Assembly (NCBI GenBank): GCA_023053685.1
Contig: JALIGW010000001.1
Span: 50,918,859 to 50,982,858, forward strand
DNA from: Diadophis punctatus similis
Taxonomy: Eukaryota; Chordata; Lepidosauria; Squamata; Dipsadidae
DNA length: 64,000 bases
Reading direction: 5' to 3'
Part shown: piece by piece, positions 1 through 11,954 of the stretch
Layout: every line of letters begins with the position of its first letter
How positions within the stretch are numbered: the first letter of the stretch is position 1
Notes under the pieces: model-generated
The model's input: only the letters and a program-made list of their open reading frames with translations
Told to the model about the DNA's origin: nothing
The model's database searches: none
Translations under genes and position numbers: made by a program

Positions 1-351
1 TGACTATCATCGACATCGCAATGCCAGGTGATAGCAAGGTCGATGAAAAGGAACACGAAAAAAATCGCAAAATACCAGGACTTAAAAATAGAAATTCAAC
101 GATTATGGCAAAAACCAGCAGTGATAATTCCAGTGCTGATTGGAACACGGTGCTATCCCAAAAGCACTGGAATTACATTTAAAACATCTCAAAATTGACA
201 AAATCACCATTAGTCAAATGCAGAAAGCTGCACTGCTCAGTTCTGCACATATACTTCGAAAATACATTACGACGTCCTAGGCCCCTGGGTGGGGCTCGAC
301 TAGTAATCAATGCCAAATCTGGCGAAACAACTGGCCACTGTGATATAATAG

Positions 352-489
<138 letters not shown>

Positions 490-1134
490 GGCAGAAGATT
501 GTGAACTCCATAAAATACACCAGTGCAAAACAATTAATGTAAGCAGCAAACTCTAGAGTTAGATGGAAATCTCCTTTATGGAGAAATGAATTTATTCATG
601 GCACTATTCAGGATGAAATAAGAGCACATTACTTTGATATAATTATTAAGTTGCCCAGAATTGTTAATGGGTCAGATGGCCTTAAAAATGAAATTAAATA
701 AATAGATACAATAGAGACACAGATATAATTTAAGTAAGTCCATTACAGTCAACTTAACTTAGTCATGAGTAAGTTAAGCTCTTTTTTCTATGGACGGATA
801 TAATGCAACACAGTAATACACAGAGATACATTCTGATTACTAAACAATTCTACTAGAAAGGAGATTCCTCCCCAGGTAGATTGGTGATGGTATACTTGTA
901 AGTCTGAACCAACATTTATGAATCATTGCTGAAGGCCAAACATCATATTTTCAAGTTCCATCAAAATCAATGTTTTCAGTTTTTTACTTTAAAGCAATTC
1001 TGTTGCTTTTGTGTTTCTATGCTATAGATTGAAGCAATATCAGATTCATGTTTTAATAAAACACTTTAATCTGTAAACATCTCAAGGAGCAAGTAAAACT
1101 TCAGCTCTCCAGTAATGTATCAAAATGGAAATAC

Positions 1135-1297
1135 CTTTGTCAGCATAAAAGATTCCAGTGAAAAGAACAGCATACGTTATTTGCCCATTGGGTTCATTCA
1201 GAGGAAACCATTTCACTTTAACTTCTTTGGCTCCACCATTAATAACAAACAGTTCAATGTTTCCTTTAGGCACATCCTCAGTTGTATGAACTTTTAC
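1135..1297 (-). CDS. USH2A: FN3-domain exon of a USH2A-like gene (163 bp)
   Basis: The minus strand encodes about 54 residues of a fibronectin type III repeat: the end of one domain (VHTTEDVPKGNI), then B and C strands with the core Trp (EVKVKWFPLNEPNGQITYAV). An AG acceptor precedes the block at 1,298-1,299 and a GT donor follows at 1,133-1,134. It starts in phase 0 and ends in phase 1. The inter-domain linker ending EDVP fits usherin-type FN3 arrays. The 29.1 kb exon ends in phase 1 with half a domain still to come, so at least one exon should lie between the two. Seen: FN3 pattern and splice dinucleotides. Inferred: USH2A identity, by analogy with the other exons. Another large FN3 receptor is possible. 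Confidence 0.5.
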
Positions 1298-1360
1298 CTG
1301 GGTATTTCATAAAAGAGAGAAGAAAGAATATTGTGTTGTAATCTACCAGTGCTGCACCTA

Positions 1361-2178
1361 TCATGTTCTTCTGATCCGGCTCCCAAACAGGACTAGCACG
1401 CTGTTTTTAACTAAATGTTCCCTTTATTAGGAGCCCCAGCAGCCCCAGCAAAGAGTCTCTCTTTCTCTCTCTCTTGCACAGCAGGCTAACAAAATCTGTA
1501 AGTGCCTGTGGAAAGTGAAGTTCGTTCCCTTTCCCCCTGAAATGGCCCCAACACACCAGGAGTCTCTCTCTCTACCCACACTCGTAAAGGAAGTCCTGGA
1601 AGGTGCGCTCACTTTTATCCAGCAGTAGAGACACACACATGCTCAGAAGGCGCACCCGACTCTCAGCACTGCAGATTCCAAGAAAGAATTCCGATAAAGT
1701 TCCTGACATGATTCAGAAGTTCAGAATATCAGTGGCTGACCGACAAGGAGATGAATAGTTGTCTACCACACCTATTCATCTCCTCCTCCCCCTGCCTTTT
1801 ATCCCCAGAGCTAGGGTAGGCCTTAGCTAGCTGCAGTGGCTCTTCCATCCCGAGTCCCGCCCCATTGCTTCCCGCTGCTCTCCTCTTCTCTGCCTTCTGT
1901 GCATCCATGTGTCAGGCACTGGACCCAGCTATTCCTCCTCTTCCTCATCAGCCCCCTCCTAACCTGGGGGCTGTTGCCTCTCCATCTAGGGGCTGATGGA
2001 TGGTCCAGGCTCCGCCTCTGTCTCTATCTCTGACAGCTCCATTCCCTTTCCCCTTGGAGCTCTCCAATTGCCTTGATGCTGGCCTCAACTCCCTCTCTGC
2101 CTCCTCATCTGATTCGGCAGCTGGAGGGGCCAGCGGCCAACAGGCCACAACACATGTATGTTTTCCTCTACTCTCTTT
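1361..2178 (-). mobile_element. Possible solo LTR, minus orientation
   Basis: This GC- and pyrimidine-rich block differs from its surroundings. Read on the minus strand it begins near 2,153 with TGTTGTGG, has a TATA-like GATAAAAGG (about 1,797-1,805) and an AATAAA signal (about 1,428-1,433), and ends near 1,364 with AAGAACA. That layout is LTR-like. No 4-6 bp target duplication fits TG...CA ends, but an 11-bp direct repeat (TGCTGCACCTA) brackets it at 1,350-1,360 and 2,178-2,188. Family unknown. It could also be a truncated LTR or another inserted sequence. Confidence 0.4.
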
Positions 2179-2478
2179 GCTGCACCTAATGTAAATTTCT
2201 ATACCCAAATACATTGCTAAGAAAGATATTACACTTAGATTTGACTACAAACAACCAAACTAACTAACTAACTAACTAAAACTATTCAAATAATAAAATT
2301 ACTCTGGGACAGGGTGAGATGGACAGGAAACCTATTACAATATTTTCTTTGTACTTCTGAAGTATGGAAGAGGAATGAATATTAATAATATCAATTATCA
2401 TTAATTATCATTTGTTGCCATTATTTCCTACTGAACATTTAAAAAAAGTTCCATCCTCTGAGAAAAAAACTGGGAATA

Positions 2479-2700
2479 GCACTTAGCACTTAGCACTTAG
2501 ACTTATATACCGCTTCATAGTGCTTTACAGCACTCTCTAAGCGGTTTACAGAGTTCAGCATATTGCCCCCAACAATCTGGGTCCTCATTTTACCGACCTC
2601 AGAAGGATGGAAGGCTGAGTCAACCTTGAGCCGGTGAGATTTGAACAGCTGAACTGCTGAACTGCAGTGCTGCACTTTAACCACTGCACCACCTCGGCTC
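2479..2700 (-). mobile_element. tRNA-derived SINE, copy 1
   Basis: On the minus strand the head has an A-box-like TGGTGCAGTGG and a B box GTTCAAATC. The body contains AAAATGAGGACCCAGATTG and the tail ends in repeats of AAGTGCT. Three plus-strand copies of the same family lie at 34.7, 48.9 and 57.2 kb. This is a dispersed squamate SINE, not a tRNA gene. Confidence 0.85.
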
Positions 2701-3351
2701 TTATATACTTGTATATCTACTTTCATTAGTTTTCAATAGCCAGCTACCATTTTCTCAATTCTGTAGAGTCTTTCCATATAACCACAGAAGAATACTACCT
2801 AGGCAGAAGTCCATAGCAGTGATTCTGACAAAAAACAGTTTTTAGACATCTTTTATAACCATAGTTTCCTGAGATGTCTTCGTTTTGTTTTTAAGTTCTG
2901 CTGACTATTTGCCCTGGTTTAAAGTCCTGGGTCTGCCTTACTTTTGGGCTCCAGTCCAGTTCTTCTTGCTAATCCTCCTGGAAACATCTGATTTTCTATA
3001 TTAATTAAAGTGTTCACCAAACAAGCATACACTTCAGAATTACAGTTCCAATATATCTGAAAGGATATCCTGTACAGTCATTTCAGACTTCTACGTCCAT
3101 CCTCAAATGATTTGTCTGACTAGGCAAATAACAGGGGTCTCACAGCTCCATTCATAAAAGAAGCAATACCTTATATTCAAACATAAATACTGGAATGGGG
3201 AAGAATAGCTTGCTTCTCAATATCAAATCAGCTTTCCCTGGTTGCTTTGTGGAAGACGAGGTGCAGTATTTTTCCCACCATTAGCATAGATTTCTGCAAC
3301 TTGCACATGTAGGAATGAATCTGATAACTTAGGCTATGGCTAAGAACATAA

Positions 3352-5109
3352 TACAATGGAATCATAGGGCTAGAAGGGACCTTGAAGGTCTCCTGTCCAA
3401 GTCAAGAGATCTTAAAGCATCCTGGACAAATGGTTATTCAATCTTTTCTAGAAAACCTCCAGCGATGGAGCAGCCACAACTCCAGCAGGCAAGCCATTCC
3501 ACTGATTAATTGTTCTCACTGTCAGTAAATTTCTTTTTAATTCCAGGTTGGATCTCTCTTTAATGAGCTACCACCCATTGCTTCTTGTCCTGCCCTCAAG
3601 TGCTTTGGAGAATAAGTCGATCCTTTTTTCTCTATGACATCCTCTCAAGTACTGGAAGACAGCTATCATGTCACCCTAAGCCTTCTCTTCATTAGACTAA
3701 ACACTCCTAATTCCCATAGCCATTCATTGTACAGTTTAGCCTCCAAACCTTTATCATTTTTGTTACTCTTATCTGCACTTTCTAGGACCTTAGCATCTTT
3801 CTTCTATCATGGCAGCCAGAACTGGACACACTATTCCAAGTGTGGCCTCACATGTGCACTATAGAGTGGTACTATCATTTCTTGTGATCTTGATGCTATC
3901 CCTCTGTTGATGCAGCCTACAATTGCATTGGCTTTTTTTTTGGCAGCTGCCACACATTGCTGGTTCATGTTTAAATGGTTGTCTATTAGGACTCCTAGAG
4001 CCTTCTCGCAGTTGCTGCTATTGAGACAGGTACCAGTAATTCTATACCAGTATATTTGATTTTTCTTGACTAAGTGTAAAACCTTATTTTTGTCACCACT
4101 GAATTTCATTTTGTTAGATAGGGCTCAGTGTTCAAGTCTGTTGAGATCCTTTTGGATCTTGAGCTACCTTCTGAAGTGTTGGCTATTCCTGCCAGCTTGG
4201 TGTCATCTGCAAATTTGATGAGTTCCCCTTCTATTACTTCATCTAGATCAGTGATGGTGAACCTTTTTTTTTGCTTGGGTGCCAAAAGGGAACATGCGTG
4301 CATGGGTGTGCCCACACCCATAATGCAATGCCCTCCCCCCATGCATGAACACACAACCCCCTGCACTGCCCCCTTTGCGCATATGCACAAGACTCACTGA
4401 AGCCTCTGGAGCCTGTAGATGACGGAAAATGGATTCCAGCTGATTTTCGGCCTTCTGGAGGGCAGGGAGAAGGTCATTTTTGCCTTCCCCAGGCTTCAGG
4501 AAAGACTCCGGAGCTTGTGGATGGTGAAAAATGGACCCAATGGCCCAACCGGAAGTTCAGAAATGAACTTCCAGTTGGGCTGTTGGGCCGTTTTTCACCC
4601 TCCCCAGGCTTCAGGAAAGCCTCCTGAAGCCTGGGGAGGGTGAAAAATGGCCCAACCAGAAGTTCATTTCTGAACTTCCGGTAGGTCTGTTCTGTCCATT
4701 TTTTTGAGCCTGTGGATGGCGAAAAACGGACCCAACAGGCCTACCGGAAGTTTGGAAATGAACTTCCAGTTGGGCTGTTTTTCACCTTCCCCAGGTTTCA
4801 GGAGGCTTTCCTGAAGCCTGGGGAAGGTGAAAACGACCTTCCCCCGCCCTCTGGAAGGCCGAAAATCAGCTGGCCAGTGCCTCACATGCCCTCAGATATG
4901 GCTCCACATGCCAACTGTGCCATAGGTTCACCATCATGGATCTATATCATTTATGAAAATATTGAAGAGTACTGGTCCTAAAACAGAGCCTTGGGTACCC
5001 CAGTGCTCACTTCCCTCCATGTGGATGCAGTTCCATTAAGGATTATGTGTTTTGTGTGGTTTGTCAGCCAGTTCCGAATCCATCTGGTGGTGATACTGTC
5101 TAAACCACA
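3352..5109 (-). mobile_element. CR1 LINE 3' portion, split by a hAT element
   Basis: The minus strand encodes broken CR1 reverse-transcriptase C-terminal sequence, for example FSGDKNKVLHLVKKNQIYWY and AAAKKKANAIVGCINRGIAS, with stops and frameshifts. The 3' end (GAAGGGACCTTGAAGGTCTCC on the plus strand near 3,380) matches the CR1 ends elsewhere here. A hAT element (4,249-4,939) interrupts it; CR1 sequence resumes at 4,948. The copy is 5' truncated and non-functional. Its broken end lies in a perfect short inverted repeat (5,088-5,126). Confidence 0.8.
4249..4939. mobile_element. hAT-A non-autonomous element, copy 1
   Basis: Terminal inverted repeats are CAGTGATGGTGAACC at the left and its complement GGTTCACCATCATGG at the right. 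The flanking 8-bp target duplication is ATCTAGAT / ATCTATAT (one mismatch), the length expected of hAT elements. The interior holds about four imperfect repeats of roughly 100 bp built around CCCCAGGCTTCAGGAAAG and GGTGAAAAATGG. No transposase is present. A second copy is at 45.7 kb. Confidence 0.85.
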
Positions 5110-5126
5110 TTTAGACAGTATCACCA

Positions 5127-6609
5127 TAACTTAATCTTTCTGAGCAGGACTGGAATGAACTGACAGCGATTTACTAGTTTTCCCTACTAATTGATAGATA
5201 TCATTTATAAGTATTGCCACAGTTTCCCCCCACCTCCCACTAATTCACTAATAGATGGGTGAAAATTTTCATCACCACTATTGTTAATCTCTCCTATACC
5301 AAGCAGGTGCTTAGATCAAATTATCTTTAAAGTCCTTTTCAGCTGTATGCTTTCCATGATTGCTGGATAGTGGTTAGTCACAAAAATGGAAAACATACAT
5401 CCTAAAAATATATAGTCATGGGGGAACAAAGTAATTGCTGTTTGCTTTCCTGGCATGGGTAGGGAGAGGAAAGAAGCAGAGGAAACCATCAATTGGGAGC
5501 CTTGAAATCTCCATCCAGACAGAACATCTGATCAGCATCAGTGATAAGGCATGACACCCAGACTATGTGTTCTTAAATTGGCTTTATTTACAGCAATGGA
5601 AGAGTTTAAGGCTGCTGTATGGAATTGCGCAAAGAGAGCAAGGTTAAAATTAAGATTTAAAAGGGCATACTGTATATAAATAAAAGATTTTTTTTTTAGT
5701 TTTGTGAATTCCTAAACAAGGAAATCCCAGTAGAGTGAATGGAATTAAAAAATAAAAATGATGAAATTATTTGGGATGAAACTGAAATAAGAGAAAGATG
5801 AAAAGACCATTTAAAATTTGTATTGGAATCACAATAATATGCTGAAGAGTATAATTGTATAATTGAAACAAAAACAATAAATGTTAGCGTCTGCGGAAAA
5901 AGAATGAAAAGTAAGTCATAAACAGTGTGAAAATGTTGAAAAATGATACTGCTACAGATGTTGGCGGGATTGCTTGAGAAAAGTAAAAATATGGCTGTGG
6001 TTTGCTTGTATAGGGGCTGTGTGACATGTTTGACATATTCATAAAGGCAGCATCTGGGCCTAGGGTTGGAAGAATGCTATTATTGTTTTTCCATACAAAG
6101 GGAAATGTCTTAAGAGTGCATGCAAGAACTACAGAGTTTATAAATGTGGTAGAGTTCTGATTTTAACTAAAACGTTGGAGACCAACATTTGTGAAGTTTA
6201 ATGTAACTTTACAGAGGATTCTGGCTCTTTAGGTGGTCATTGAGAAGGAAAGTTTATTGCACAATGCAGATATTATGATTTAAGTAAATCACATAATTAA
6301 GCAAGAGGAATAAATGACAGAAAGTTTTGCACAAATATGAACATAAACTGGAAGTTTGGTTGCAATAAACCAAATGGTATATCGTGGAATTAAAGAGAAC
6401 ATGAGAATAAGTGGAATTATTAATAAATGTGTAACTATTAAGCAGACAAGAATATGAGAGACCTGCTCAGTTCGTTAATGTATTTATTAAAATAAAAGTA
6501 CAAGGGATGCTTGTGGTGACATCAGAGGTGTATTGGTTGAAGATAGAAATGCATCTGTACTTCCCGATGTAGATGATGTGTTATTAAGAACCCATTATAG
6601 TAAATCTTA
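5127..6609 (+). other. Mostly unclassified; possible degraded LINE RT around 6,100-6,250
   Basis: No gene or clear repeat boundary is visible. A short plus-strand stretch around 6,130-6,190 reads like a decayed reverse-transcriptase segment (CKNYR followed by RVLILTK) with many stops. Low confidence. Confidence 0.2.
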
Positions 6610-6736
6610 GGTTGGACTGAGACAGTGTCACTGGTCCAACGTCATCCAGTTGGCTTTCATGGCAAAGGTCAGAGTAGAACTCATGGTCTCCCAATTTTAA
6701 GCCTGATGCCTTTAACCCTTGGCCAAATTGGCCCTA
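6610..6736 (-). mobile_element. tRNA-derived SINE fragment (second SINE family)
   Basis: The plus-strand text (AGTTGGCTTTCATGGCAAAG, then GTAGAACTCATGGTCTCC) is the reverse complement of the SINE head seen intact at 55.6 kb and in the copy at 29.4 kb. Only the 5' half is recognisable. Confidence 0.55.
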
Positions 6737-6843
6737 AATTTACCCTTCTCAAACATAATATAAAAACATTAAGAAGTCTATAATGCTAGGAAAGGTGGAA
6801 AGAAAGGGAGAAGAGGACCGTCAGCAAAAAGATAGACGGACTT

Positions 6844-7115
6844 TGTTATGTTCAGTGTGGAGCACGTGGAGGAAGAAGCACCTCTGATTGGCCACCCTGC
6901 CGGTGGCCACCAGGTGGAAGAAAGACACTCCATGATTGGCTAATCTGACTGACAGCTCAAATATAAAAGAACTGTCAGCCGGGATTAGTTGCTTGCTCAC
7001 TCCTTATTATTATCTTAAGGCGAGCCATATAAAGCTAATGTTAAGTCACTAAATAAAAAGAGTTTGACTGTTCCTCTGCATTGCCTCAGTAATTAATCCT
7101 TCGCTCGAATACACA
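6844..7115 (+). mobile_element. Gypsy-type 5' LTR
   Basis: The block begins TGTTATGTTCAG, has a TATA box ATATAAAAG (6,961-6,969) and a polyadenylation signal AATAAA (7,052-7,057), and ends ATACACA. It is followed by AAACTGGTGACAAGG, in the position of a primer-binding site, and 135 bp later by a gag reading frame. The exact end is uncertain by a few bases. No matching 3' LTR was found in the window. Confidence 0.6.
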
Positions 7116-7249
7116 AAACTGGTGACAAGGATGGGATACTGAGGCTCCAGGGCTAGAGAAGTCACTCAAAAAAAGCTGAAGCAATAAGAGCTGACTCTGG
7201 CGATACGTCGCAATCTATAAGGTTACCTCAGAAGTCTGTCACATCCAAA

Positions 7250-8207
7250 ATGGCCACCCTTTCGACATCCGTGCCTTTCAACCAGGCAATGGACACTTGG
7301 GACTCGTTCCTAGACTGGTTTGACTGCTTTCTTGCAGCAAACGATTACAAAGGGCTACCCGGCGATCAAAAGTTAGCAGTTTTCCTCAGCGTATGTGGCC
7401 ATGATATGTCTGAGACAGCCAGAGCCCTAATAGCTCCACAGAAGGTACAAGACATTTCATGGGAGACCCTGCTAACTAAGTTAAGAGGACACTATGCCCC
7501 ATTGCCGTTCAGAATCACTAGACGCCACACGTTCCATCACAGGTATCAGGCAGAGGGAGAAACCATCAATCAGTATATGGCAGCATTAAGAGCAGCTGCC
7601 CTGTACTGTGAATTTAGAGATTTGGAAGATCTCCTCCTGGACCAACTAGTTTGTGGGGTCAGGGACATCCGGCTGCAATGTCGCCTGTTGGCCAAGACGG
7701 AAGTCACACTCCAGTTGGTGCTGGATGAGGCTCGAGCTGCCAAATTGTCAGACTGGTCGGCAAACCGGTCCAGCCAGGAAAAATACAGCCATATACCAGG
7801 AGGAGGCCGAAGCAGAGCTGCTGACTGATGATGAAGAGGATGTGAGCCAGCTCAAAACAATGACCACCCCAAGAAGGAGCTGGGACATAGAAGGAAGAAA
7901 AATGCAGGGACCGTGCGAGGGTTGTGGCGGAAATCATCACCATTCCTCATGCAGATTTAAGAATGTCGCATGCAGGTGATGTGGGAAAATAGGGCGCCCA
8001 GTGAAGGTTTGCCACGCCGCGCAGCCATCAAATATCAAACCGCCCAGATACGCCTTTGAAGACCGCCCTCATAGAGGACCAGATCATAGAGGCAAAGACT
8101 GTTTCACCATCTACCGTGACTCATGTTGCCCAGAAACAATAATAGATCAGGCAAGAGCCGAACATAACAGACTTGATTATAGTGATGATGGTATATCATT
8201 GAAATAG
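7250..8207 (+). pseudogene. Gypsy-type gag remnant
   Basis: The first frame (7,250-7,828, 192 residues) begins MATLSTSVPFNQAMDTWDSF and has the helical retrotransposon gag pattern, including FHHRYQAEGETINQYMAALR. Near 7,800 the frame shifts. The continuing frame carries zinc-knuckle pieces: CEGCGGNHHHSSC (C-x2-C-x3-H-x4-C) and, after an in-frame TGA at about 7,977, CGKIGRPVKVC. The second knuckle has lost its usual His. A frameshift and a stop make it non-functional, and no protease, reverse transcriptase or integrase follows. It sits directly downstream of the LTR, so it is the 5' end of a truncated Ty3/gypsy-like element. It could also be read as a domesticated gag, but the disruptions argue against that. 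Confidence 0.7.
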
Positions 8208-8552
8208 TTGATGGACTAAATTGGGGGAAGATCATCTACACAAGGTTATTCCATGTGGTCAGCAAAAATAAATACCTACTTGATGATACATAGTCAGTAA
8301 TCAGTCTCTAAGTATTCTGCTATTCTTTTTGTAATTTATTTTGGACTGTGCTGCTTATTTGGAAATACTGAAACCAATGGGGCAATTTTGACCATGTTCA
8401 AGAGGTTTCTTCTTTGTTTTATTAACAATTAAGTCTCAGAATCTATATGAATTGTTATCTCTCCCTGATCAAATTATTTTGTACATTCACCTTTATGAAA
8501 ATTAATGTCTAATAGTGAAGCAAGTGCTAGCAAATCCTAGTTTAAACTTTTT

Positions 8553-8697
8553 AATAGAAAAACAGAGTTGGAAGGGACCTTCGAAGTCTTCTAGTTCAAC
8601 CCCCTGCTTAGGCAAATTATTGTCCAATATCTTCTTTAAAACCTCCAATGTTGAAGCAGTCACAACTTCTAAAGGCAAGTCATTTGATTGATATATC
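8553..8697 (-). mobile_element. CR1 LINE 3' end fragment
   Basis: The minus strand ends in the CR1-type 3' sequence (plus strand: ACAGAGTTGGAAGGGACCTT and CTAGTTCAACCCCCTGCTTA). It abuts a Penelope-like fragment at its upstream side. Confidence 0.7.
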
Positions 8698-8838
8698 CTT
8701 CCATTCCCCACCATCTAGTCAGAGCTGAAGAAGCTTCTTGGATGAGAAGTGAAACGTCTTCAAAGAAAAAGTCCAGTTGCCTCTTGAAAAAGCACCTTTG
8801 GGACAACCATGACCTGGATGACTGAGAATCTCATAGAC
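8698..8838 (+). mobile_element. Penelope-like element end (type 2)
   Basis: The sequence AGCTGAAGAAGCTTCTTGG ... GAAACGTCTTC ... AAGTCCAGTTGCCTC ... ACCTGGATGACTGAGAATCT recurs at 29.8 kb. I associate it with Penelope-type elements. It contains a hammerhead-like core, CTGAAGA then GAAACGTC (8,725-8,758), with one extra base before stem II. Attribution is from memory of similar repeats and is uncertain. Confidence 0.45.
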
Positions 8839-10363
8839 ATTTAAGATTTGTTAATGTCAGTCTACCTTATCTTGAAAAATCTTGAGTTTATTCCTAGGTC
8901 TTTTATTTGAGTATATAATCTCTGTTATTTGTTTTTGCCACTTATTTAATACCTTATCTTCAATTTTCACTGGAATAATTTGGAATAGAAAATTAATCCT
9001 TGGTAAAACATTCATTTTTATTGCTAATATTCTACCTTATCAGAACAAGTTTAATTGTTTTCAATCTTACAATATCTTGCATTAGGTAACTCTCCAAGTT
9101 ACCTTTTAAGTAAGTCTTTATTGTTTTTCATTAAGTACAGTTTTAGGTATTTAACTGGTTTTAATGGTGATATTAAATTCTTTTATTTGGTGCAGAAATT
9201 GCTTTTCTTCTTTTTTTTGCTTTTGCTTTTATTTTCTCCATGTTTGCCTCAATAGTTTTCATAATATATTTGATATTATTTCTCATATCATTACATTATC
9301 TCTCATTTGTATTTGGGACAAATCCTTTAGTTAGGATGTATTAGATTAGTTAAAAAGACATAATAGCAATTATTTCGACAAATAGCCTTTTGAAACTAGT
9401 TCAGATTTTAAAATAATGTTCTGTTTAAATACAAGTTAATATTCTTAATTATAAATTTCCTAGCTTTTTATTAAGTCTGAAATCACATGCCACTTCTTTG
9501 GGGGTGGGGAATTAAAATATTATGCAAGAGCAATTCTCAAATCTATGGATACAAATCTTTACTCCTGGCACATTAAATAAAAGATCTGCAATGAAAATAG
9601 CCGGAAGCAGAATATCACCTTACTGTTGGGAGATGCCCTTGTTTCTATTAAAAAGGAATCAGAGAGCTAAGTTATAAATGGTAAAGAGAGAGAGAGAGAG
9701 AAATACTTTATAAAATCAAATGTGCTTCTGGTGCTTTAATATCCTGGTAGTACTTAGGTCTGTGCTTCTTAAATAGAAATGTATTTCAGTTTTTGTGACT
9801 AAAGATGGGTCACTGGTCAGGAAAATAGAGTGGGGGTTTTTTGGGGGGGGAAAGTAATACGGAATATCACCGATCAGTTAAAAGACAATTAAGGTACAGG
9901 ATTTGTCCTTATGCACGGAAGCTGATTGGTTGACTCTGGAGTCACTGCCTCGCTCTTGGCCCTGATTCCCAGACCTATCTACCAATCTGCACTGGGTCAG
10001 CATAATCAATCACAATACATAACTTTAAACAAGGTGCTTTTATGCTTCAGTAGATTGATTCAGGCTGATGGTAATAATTAGGTAAACTGCAATTTCTCTA
10101 TTATGAAGAGGAGGACCTGTACACTGAAAGCACTGTATATCACAAGAGATAATGCAAGCGGCAAATAAACTACATCAATGTCACACGGGAAGTGATCTTA
10201 GAAATAATGATGTTGTACCCGGGATGGGATAACTTAAAACAGAACAAGAAAATATTTTAAGGGGGTGGTTCTACCAGCATAGTTATTTTCATGTATTATA
10301 AATAGGCGTCTGCGGTAAGAAATATATGAAAGGCAAACAGCAACAATTTAAGAACAACTGGTG
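8839..10363. other. No recognised feature
   Basis: AT-rich intron-like sequence with short GA (about 9,685) and poly-G runs. I see no coding exon or bounded repeat. Confidence 0.4.
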
Positions 10364-10396
<33 letters not shown>

Positions 10397-10427
10397 GGAG
10401 GGAGGGAGGGAGGGAGAGGGAGAGGGA

Positions 10428-10500
<73 letters not shown>
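10364..10500. repeat. (GA)n microsatellite
   Basis: GA repeats interrupted by GGGA units around 10,392-10,435. Open frames through it are low-complexity Arg/Glu or Ser/Leu. Confidence 0.95.
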
Positions 10501-10502
<2 letters not shown>

Positions 10503-10504
10503 AA

Positions 10505-11220
10505 AAAAATGGGCAAAAAGCCACTCGTACTTTTAAGAGTAAATATTCATCAGTCCCATTCAAGCTCTACAATGTCTAATGGTAATAAAGTCCACAATTC
10601 TGTTTTTACAAATGGATGATATTACTAGCATTTTAAAGTAATGAATTTTTGGAAGAAAATGGAAAACCCTAGACAAAATAAAAATAAAAATAAATAAATT
10701 GTGATATCCTTTCCTGGGGCAATCTTCACACAGTGAAGGTGTTATTACAAACTGAGAGATTTGTTAAGTACAATCTTGCCAGAAATGCTAGAATATGTAC
10801 TTCTGACTCCCCCCACCCCCGCCGTTTTGAGTAAGATGAGGAAAATGAGGGGTTTTATGTCACAGATTTTACTGGGGAGGAGTAAATTCAGCTCCACAAA
10901 GGCAGAGAATATGTTATTTTTGACACAACATAATATAGTGCTTGAACTGTTTTTTAATCAGGGGAAATATAATAAAGAAACTTATACTGTACATTACAAT
11001 AATATTTTACACTGTTAAAGTATGTATTACAAGAGCATAACATCGCAAAACTGTAAAATGATTAACATTAAAGAATAATATAAATATCATTTAAATTATA
11101 AAATGTTTGCTTTCAATGTCAAGAGAAACTCATATTAAAAATTCTCATGCATAGTTTGCTGCTTTACCACATTGTTAAATATTTAATTTTAAACTCAGAT
11201 TTCATAGCTTTTTAAAGCAA
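10505..11220. other. No recognised feature
   Basis: AT-rich sequence with no supported gene or repeat border. Confidence 0.4.
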
Positions 11221-11224
11221 GGTA

Positions 11225-11407
11225 TCACTTTGGGCAACATCTTTCAAGGTGTGATGTATAATTTGTTTGATCTTCTATGAATCTTTCACGCAATACTTTT
11301 TCAGGCAAAGAAGAGCTTGCAAGTTTTTCCTCATCCTGGAATAGTAATTCTTTAATTCTGTCCTTATAAATCAGATTGAACCAAGTCGTGCCTTTTAAAT
11401 GTATCAA
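11225..11407 (-). other. Unrecognised exon-like open frame (60 aa, ends in a stop)
   Basis: The minus strand carries an open frame with normal amino-acid composition, rich in charged residues: MIHLKGTTWFNLIYKDRIKE, later LPEKVLRERFIEDQTNY, ending CCPK and TGA. It looks helical and protein-like rather than random. The most likely acceptor (AAAAG before GCACG) lacks a pyrimidine tract, so a retrocopied fragment is as likely as a last exon. I do not recognise the family. It does not resemble the FN3 exons. Confidence 0.3.
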
Positions 11408-11954
11408 CTTCCCTTAATTTCAATTATACACATTTTTCTCTCATTTCTCCCCTCCCCGATGTCTCTGATTTTACTGTATCTATGTGATATTTTGAAAAAG
11501 TGCTTAGTAGTAAGCTATTTGAATCCATTGCAGCTTTTAATGGCATTTTTGTAAAATGTCAGATGGGTTAATACTGACCAGTGAGAATCGACACCATTTA
11601 CTTTGCTATTCAGTATCAAATGACATTTATTGCATTCTCAGAATGTAAATGGAAGAACTCACCAGTGGGCCCAAAGCACAGCCGTTTGCTGTGCATGCTT
11701 GAACTCTGAAGGCATGGAGACTCCAAGGAGAAAGGCCAGAAATATAATAGGTCATTTTTGAGGAATTCTGTACCAGAATTCCATTCATGTACAATCCATA
11801 ACTAGTAATAAATCCTATTTTGAAAACAATAGCAATAAAAGAGAAACGTATTAACTGTTAAATCACAATAAAGGTACATTTGAAAAGTTATACTAACCTG
11901 GGAGTAGGTCAAATTGAACTCAGTGAAGCCTACTTCAGAATATATATTTATAAG

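Noticed and set aside
2640..2700. Possible tRNA gene from A and B boxes
   Set aside because: The boxes belong to a SINE head present in four copies; no cloverleaf acceptor stem is formed.
7250..8207. Domesticated gag gene
   Set aside because: A frameshift, an in-frame stop and a damaged zinc knuckle, right after an LTR, mark it as a dead gypsy copy.
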